Assembly (NCBI GenBank): GCA_033791105.1
Contig: JASJHI010000138.1
Location: 1-17,393, forward strand
Source of the DNA: JASJHI01 sp033791105
GTDB lineage: Bacteria; Actinomycetota; Acidimicrobiia; Acidimicrobiales; Ilumatobacteraceae
DNA: 17,393 bases
Direction of reading: 5' to 3'
Made by a program: the position numbers and the translations under genes. Shown in pieces: positions 14,739-17,393 of this stretch. Below the pieces are notes generated by a model. It was not told where the DNA came from. It did not search any database and saw only the letters and a program-made list of their open reading frames with translations. Every line of letters begins with the position of its first letter. The first letter of the stretch is position 1.

Positions 14739-16100
14739 GTGCCGGTTCGATTCTTCATCCTGGGCGGTGGGCCGGCGGGCAACACCGCGGCGACATATGC
14801 CGTGCGTCTCGGCGCCGAGGTCACGATGGTCGAGAGCGATGTAGTCGGTGGTGCCGCGCATCTCCTCGACTGCATTCCGTCCAAGTCGATGATCGCGACC
14901 GGTGGGGCGATGGAGTTCGGGCGCCGCCTCGAGGGGATGGGCCTCGACCGCATCGACACCGGGGTCGATGTCGCTGGTCTCACGGCGCGGATCGAGACGA
15001 TCAAGTCCACGATGAGCGACAACACGACGTCGATCCTCGAAAGCCAGGGTGTTCGACTCGTTCGTGGATTCGGTCGCTTCACGGGCCCGAACTCCGCCGA
15101 GGTCGAGACGTCGTCGGGACTCGAGCGGTTCGACTTCGATGCGGCGCTCGTGGCGACCGGTTCGAGTCCGCGGATCCCCGAATGGTGTGTACCCGACGGC
15201 GACCGAATCCTCACGACTCGCGACTGCTATCCGCCCACGGAGTTCCCCGAGAACGTCACTGTGATCGGCTCCGGGGTCACCGGTGTCGAGTTCGTCCACA
15301 TGTTCTCGTCGTTCGGTGCTGACGTCACACTCGTCGTCAGTCGTCAGCAGGTGCTGCCCGGCAAGGATCCGGAAGTGGCTGCGGTGCTCGAGGAAGAGTT
15401 CATGCGGCGTGGAGTCAAGCTGCTCATCGGCGCGCGAGCGCGGGCGATCGACCGCACAGACGACGGGGTCGTCGTCCGGTGCGACGACGGCCGGTCGGTT
15501 TCCTCCACCCATGCCGTACTCGCCATCGGTTCGGTGCCCAATACCACCGGGATCGGACTGGACGCGGCGGGCGTCGATGTCGATGCGGGCGGTTACATCC
15601 CGATCACCCACCACTGCGTCACCAACGTGGGGCACATCTACGCGGCAGGCGACATCAGCGGCAAGCTGCCGCTGTCATCGGTCGCGTCGATCCAGGGCCG
15701 GAAGATCGCAGAACACGTGATGGGCGGCCATACGCGTAGCCATCGCCATCTCGACTACGACAAAGCGGCCTCGGCGATCTTCACCGAGCCCGAGATCGCC
15801 GATGTCGGCCTGGCCGAGGCCGAAGCGTTCAGTAGCGGCCGCAAGATCCGCGTCACCAAAGTGCCCTTCTCGGTGACCGCCAAGGCCATGATCGACAACG
15901 ACACCCGCGGGTTCGTGAAGATCATCTCCGACCCGGCCACCGGCGTCGTGTTGGGCGGATCGATCGTGGGGCGACATGCCGCCGAGTTGATCTCGGTGAT
16001 TGCGCTCGCGGTCACCGCCAACCTCTCGGTCACCGACATCGAGGAGAGCATTCTCGTGCACCCTGCGCTGTCCGAAGCGCTTGCCGAAGCCGCGGAGTAG
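14739..16100 (+). CDS. LpdA-like NAD(P)H dehydrogenase (FAD flavoprotein, disulfide reductase fold)
   Basis: A 453-residue two-dinucleotide-fold flavoprotein. FAD binding is at ILGGGPAGNTAA (7-18). NAD(P) binding is at VTVIGSGVTGVEF in mid-protein. The second FAD contact is IYAAGDISGKLPL, followed by a C-terminal dimerisation domain. It resembles Mycobacterium LpdA (Rv3303c), an NAD(P)H:quinone reductase, especially in GGAA..DC.PSK and IGSVPNT.G. In dihydrolipoamide dehydrogenases the redox pair is C-x4-C; here the first Cys is Ala (A40) and only C45 remains, so classical disulfide chemistry is lost. Unlike LpdA as I recall it, the C-terminal His-Glu dyad of true reductases is kept in HPALSE (H441, E446). 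A quinone or other small-molecule reductase role is inferred. The hydrophobic tail also resembles soluble transhydrogenase relatives. It is convergent with the Lrp gene. Confidence 0.87.
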   Translation: MPVRFFILGGGPAGNTAATYAVRLGAEVTMVESDVVGGAAHLLDCIPSKSMIATGGAMEFGRRLEGMGLDRIDTGVDVAGLTARIETIKSTMSDNTTSILESQGVRLVRGFGRFTGPNSAEVETSSGLERFDFDAALVATGSSPRIPEWCVPDGDRILTTRDCYPPTEFPENVTVIGSGVTGVEFVHMFSSFGADVTLVVSRQQVLPGKDPEVAAVLEEEFMRRGVKLLIGARARAIDRTDDGVVVRCDDGRSVSSTHAVLAIGSVPNTTGIGLDAAGVDVDAGGYIPITHHCVTNVGHIYAAGDISGKLPLSSVASIQGRKIAEHVMGGHTRSHRHLDYDKAASAIFTEPEIADVGLAEAEAFSSGRKIRVTKVPFSVTAKAMIDNDTRGFVKIISDPATGVVLGGSIVGRHAAELISVIALAVTANLSVTDIEESILVHPALSEALAEAAE

Positions 16101-16136
16101 CCGCTGACGCTGGTCGCCCCGAGCGTCGTCAGGCGG
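16101..16136. terminator. Possible bidirectional terminator hairpin
   Basis: GACGCT (16106-16111) and AGCGTC (16122-16127) form a six-pair stem with a ten-base loop. It can be extended with bulges by CTG/CAG and CCG/CGG pairs. It sits exactly between the stop codons of two convergent genes and overlaps the end of the Lrp gene. No U-tract is present on either strand. Confidence 0.3.
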
Positions 16137-16596
16137 CTGGTCGGCCCGCGCTGGTCGCCTTGAGATTCATCGGCCGCCGGGGGACCGGTGAGCTGGTCAC
16201 GATGTTGGTGATCGAATCGCCCTCTTCCCACAGTTCGTGGAGCAACGTCTCGAGGTCGCGTGTGCTGCGCACGCGGGCCCGGATCACGTGCGACTCCGAA
16301 CCGGTGACGCGGTTGGCTTCGATCACCTGCGGGATCGCCTCGATCCGCGGATCGACGCTGGACACCCCGCGCGGCGCGTTGAGCCGAACGATGCACAGGA
16401 TCGGGAAGCCGAGCGCCTCATAGTCCACGACCGCGCGGTAGCCGCGGATCACCTCAGCCTCCTCCAGCTTTCGGATCCGCTCGGCAACCGCCGGCGCGGT
16501 CAGCCCGCAGCGTTCACCCAGTTCGCGGTACGTCATTCGGCCGTCGACCTGCAGCAGATCGAGAAGGTCCCGGTTGATCTCATCCAGAAGGTACAT
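16129..16596 (-). CDS. Lrp/AsnC-family transcriptional regulator
   Basis: A 155-residue regulator from ATG 16596. The N-terminus (LLDEINRDLLDLLQVDGRMTY) leads into the helix-turn-helix ELGERCGLTAPAVAERIRKLEEAEVI (about 25-50). RGYRAVVD then links to a RAM ligand-binding domain (VIEANRVTGSESHVIRARVRSTRDLETLL). The order and length match the family (150-165 residues). Such proteins form dimers to octamers and sense amino acids or related small molecules. The frame continues upstream to 16731, but those residues lie in the AT-richer promoter region and lack homology. GGGAG lies nine bases before the ATG and supports this start. The leader contains an inverted repeat suited to autoregulation. The gene is divergent from the 52-residue protein gene, which may be a target. 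Confidence 0.9.
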   Translation of the reverse strand: MYLLDEINRDLLDLLQVDGRMTYRELGERCGLTAPAVAERIRKLEEAEVIRGYRAVVDYEALGFPILCIVRLNAPRGVSSVDPRIEAIPQVIEANRVTGSESHVIRARVRSTRDLETLLHELWEEGDSITNIVTSSPVPRRPMNLKATSAGRPAA

Positions 16597-16611
16597 CAGG
16601 TCAGTCTCCCA

Positions 16612-16631
16612 TCTATTCAAAGCGAGATAGA
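16612..16631. promoter_or_regulatory. Inverted repeat in the lrp leader, candidate operator
   Basis: TCTAT (16612-16616) and ATAGA (16627-16631) are perfect inverted arms with a ten-base spacer, in an AT-richer patch of an otherwise GC-rich region. On the minus strand the repeat starts directly after a TATACG element (16637-16632, four of six matches to a -10 box), so it would cover the transcription start of the Lrp gene. Lrp/AsnC proteins commonly bind such AT-centred imperfect palindromes and repress themselves. Confidence 0.45.
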
Positions 16632-16716
16632 CGTATAGCCTTCGTATCGCAATCGAACCAGCCCTCGATGCCGTGAGATACGTCGATGTGATGGCGGCGT
16701 TCGGGCTCGTTGTTCG

Positions 16717-16722
16717 TAACAT
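16717..16722 (+). promoter_or_regulatory. -10 box of the 52-residue protein gene (leaderless pattern)
   Basis: TAACAT followed by seven bases and ATG 16730 is the same box and spacing as at 13312-13325. It argues that the small gene is real and begins at 16730 rather than at the upstream in-frame ATG codons at 16673, 16691 or 16721. Confidence 0.5.
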
Positions 16723-16729
16723 GATTGTC

Positions 16730-16888
16730 ATGAACGCACCACAGAATGCCGCCTACTCCAACCTGGTCGAGGCGTGGTCCCGCCGCCAAGACCTCCGCAC
16801 GGCGGGCACCGACGTGCCCCACCTCGGTGCCGCCCGTATCGAGCTCGAAGACGCCCGCCAGGAGATGTTCCGCAGCCTTCGGCGCTGA
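16730..16888 (+). CDS. Small protein of unknown function, 52 residues
   Basis: A short, highly charged soluble protein with no signal peptide or membrane segment. It begins MNAPQNAAYSNLVEAWSRRQ and has a second half, LGAARIELEDARQEMFRSLRR, that looks like one amphipathic helix. I do not recognise the family. Support for it being real is a TAACAT box seven bases before the ATG, GC-rich third codon positions, and the lack of any other gene in this space. It sits alone between the divergent Lrp regulator and the convergent acyl-CoA carboxylase subunit. Regulation by the Lrp protein is possible because they share the 133-base gap. A chance reading frame remains possible. Confidence 0.6.
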   Translation: MNAPQNAAYSNLVEAWSRRQDLRTAGTDVPHLGAARIELEDARQEMFRSLRR

Positions 16889-16923
16889 CCGCCCCAGCAA
16901 CCAACCGGTGGACGTGAACGCGT

Positions 16924-17393
16924 CTACTCGATGACCACGAGGACGTCGCCACCACCAACGGTGTCACCCACGGCGACCTTGATCGCGGCGACCGTGCCGG
17001 CGGCATCGGCGTTGATCTGGTTCTCCATCTTCATCGCCTCGAGCACGACGAGACCCTGCCCGGTCTCGACCGTGTCTCCGACCTCGACGAGCACCTTCAC
17101 GATCGTGCCTTGCATGGGAGCCTCGACGTTGCCAGGTGCCGAAGTCGACGACCCGCTTCCGCCCGCGGCACCACGGCGTTCCCGCTTCCTGGCTGGAGCC
17201 GCAGCCGTCGCTGCGGCCTCGGGCACCCACATCTTGACGCCGAATCGTTTGCCGTTCACTTCGACCGTCGTCGATCGCAGCACGAGCGGCGCCTCGTCGT
17301 CATCTCGACCCGGCGCCTCGAGCGAGGGCGAGCCGCCGACGCCGGTGAGATCGAGCACTTCTTCGACCCACTTGGTCGAATGCTCGACCCCTG
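16924..17393 (-). CDS. Acyl-CoA carboxylase alpha subunit, C-terminal biotin-carrier part (truncated by window)
   Basis: The frame is open from the window edge at 17393 to the stop at 16924, so only the last 155 or so residues are seen. The visible start, EHSTKWVEEVLDL, is the tail of the biotin-carboxylase/BT linker region. After an Ala/Arg/Gly-rich linker comes the biotinyl domain, with APMQGTIVKVLVEVGDTVETGQ and the biotin-attachment motif EAMKMEN; the modified lysine is the codon at 17031-17029. This is the fused alpha subunit of actinobacterial acetyl/propionyl-CoA carboxylases (AccA type). It carboxylates biotin with bicarbonate and ATP and hands it to a beta subunit outside the window. 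A propionyl-CoA carboxylase would feed methylmalonyl-CoA to the mutase at 2719-4293, but specificity cannot be judged here. The GTG at 17358 is internal. Confidence 0.92.
   Translation of the reverse strand, partial: GVEHSTKWVEEVLDLTGVGGSPSLEAPGRDDDEAPLVLRSTTVEVNGKRFGVKMWVPEAAATAAAPARKRERRGAAGGSGSSTSAPGNVEAPMQGTIVKVLVEVGDTVETGQGLVVLEAMKMENQINADAAGTVAAIKVAVGDTVGGGDVLVVIE

Noticed and set aside
16597..16731. 45-residue N-terminal extension of the Lrp regulator
   Set aside because: It runs through the AT-richer promoter and operator region and lacks family homology. A Shine-Dalgarno-like GGGAG supports ATG 16596.
1..17393. tRNA, rRNA, CRISPR array, insertion sequence, integrase or toxin-antitoxin pair
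   Set aside because: I looked for cloverleaf-like stretches, regularly spaced repeats, terminal inverted repeats and transposase motifs and saw none. Weak tRNA-like folds cannot be excluded without a covariance search.

Overview
The window is a high-GC, densely packed piece of a bacterial chromosome. GC-rich codon use, a long actinobacterial-type DapD, an LpdA-like (Rv3303c-type) flavoprotein, a fused biotin-carboxylase/BCCP acyl-CoA carboxylase subunit and a stand-alone LigD-type polymerase all point to Actinomycetota. A marine/soil Acidimicrobiia (Ilumatobacter-like) relative is my best guess, but that is inference from gene content only. I see no rRNA, tRNA, CRISPR array, insertion sequence or phage gene. 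No gene-free stretch reaches 300 bases; the largest gaps are 16597-16729, 13202-13324, 6225-6335, 10558-10664 and 7311-7413. In the last of these I see only the Shine-Dalgarno of the following gene.

Layout. 1-862: end of a YihY/BrkB-family membrane protein (+). 869-2628: a minus-strand pair, class II aldolase then an EamA/RhtA-like exporter that overlaps it by four bases. 2719-4293: acyl-CoA mutase large subunit (+), divergent from the aldolase. 4281-6224: a minus-strand operon of nitroreductase, ThrH phosphatase and metallo-beta-lactamase-fold hydrolase. 6336-7893: a second EamA transporter and a small TMEM175-like channel protein (+). 7884-10557: LigD-type polymerase/primase then a sulfatase (-). 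10665-13201: lysS then dapD (-), joining lysine charging and lysine/diaminopimelate synthesis. 13325-16100: secreted M15 peptidase and an LpdA-like flavoprotein (+). 16129-16596: Lrp/AsnC regulator (-). 16730-16888: a 52-residue unknown protein (+). 16924-17393: the C-terminal biotin-carrier part of an acyl-CoA carboxylase alpha subunit (-), running off the window.

How the parts fit. The content is mostly housekeeping and intermediary metabolism: acyl-CoA mutase and carboxylase (propionate/methylmalonate-type carbon flow), the lysine/DAP pair, cell-wall turnover and redox. The window contains no obvious defence island or biosynthetic cluster. The most consistent structural signal is regulatory. 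Most genes that begin a transcription unit have a TANNNT-type -10 box ending only 6-9 bases before the start codon, which predicts leaderless or nearly leaderless mRNAs. Two genes with clear Shine-Dalgarno sequences (TMEM175-like and dapD) lie inside same-strand runs. The points most worth a second look are a CTG start for the first transporter, a Gln in place of the bridging Asp in the metallo-beta-lactamase protein, a MacB-like domain joined to an M15 peptidase, a one-cysteine LpdA-like flavoprotein, and a palindrome in the lrp leader.
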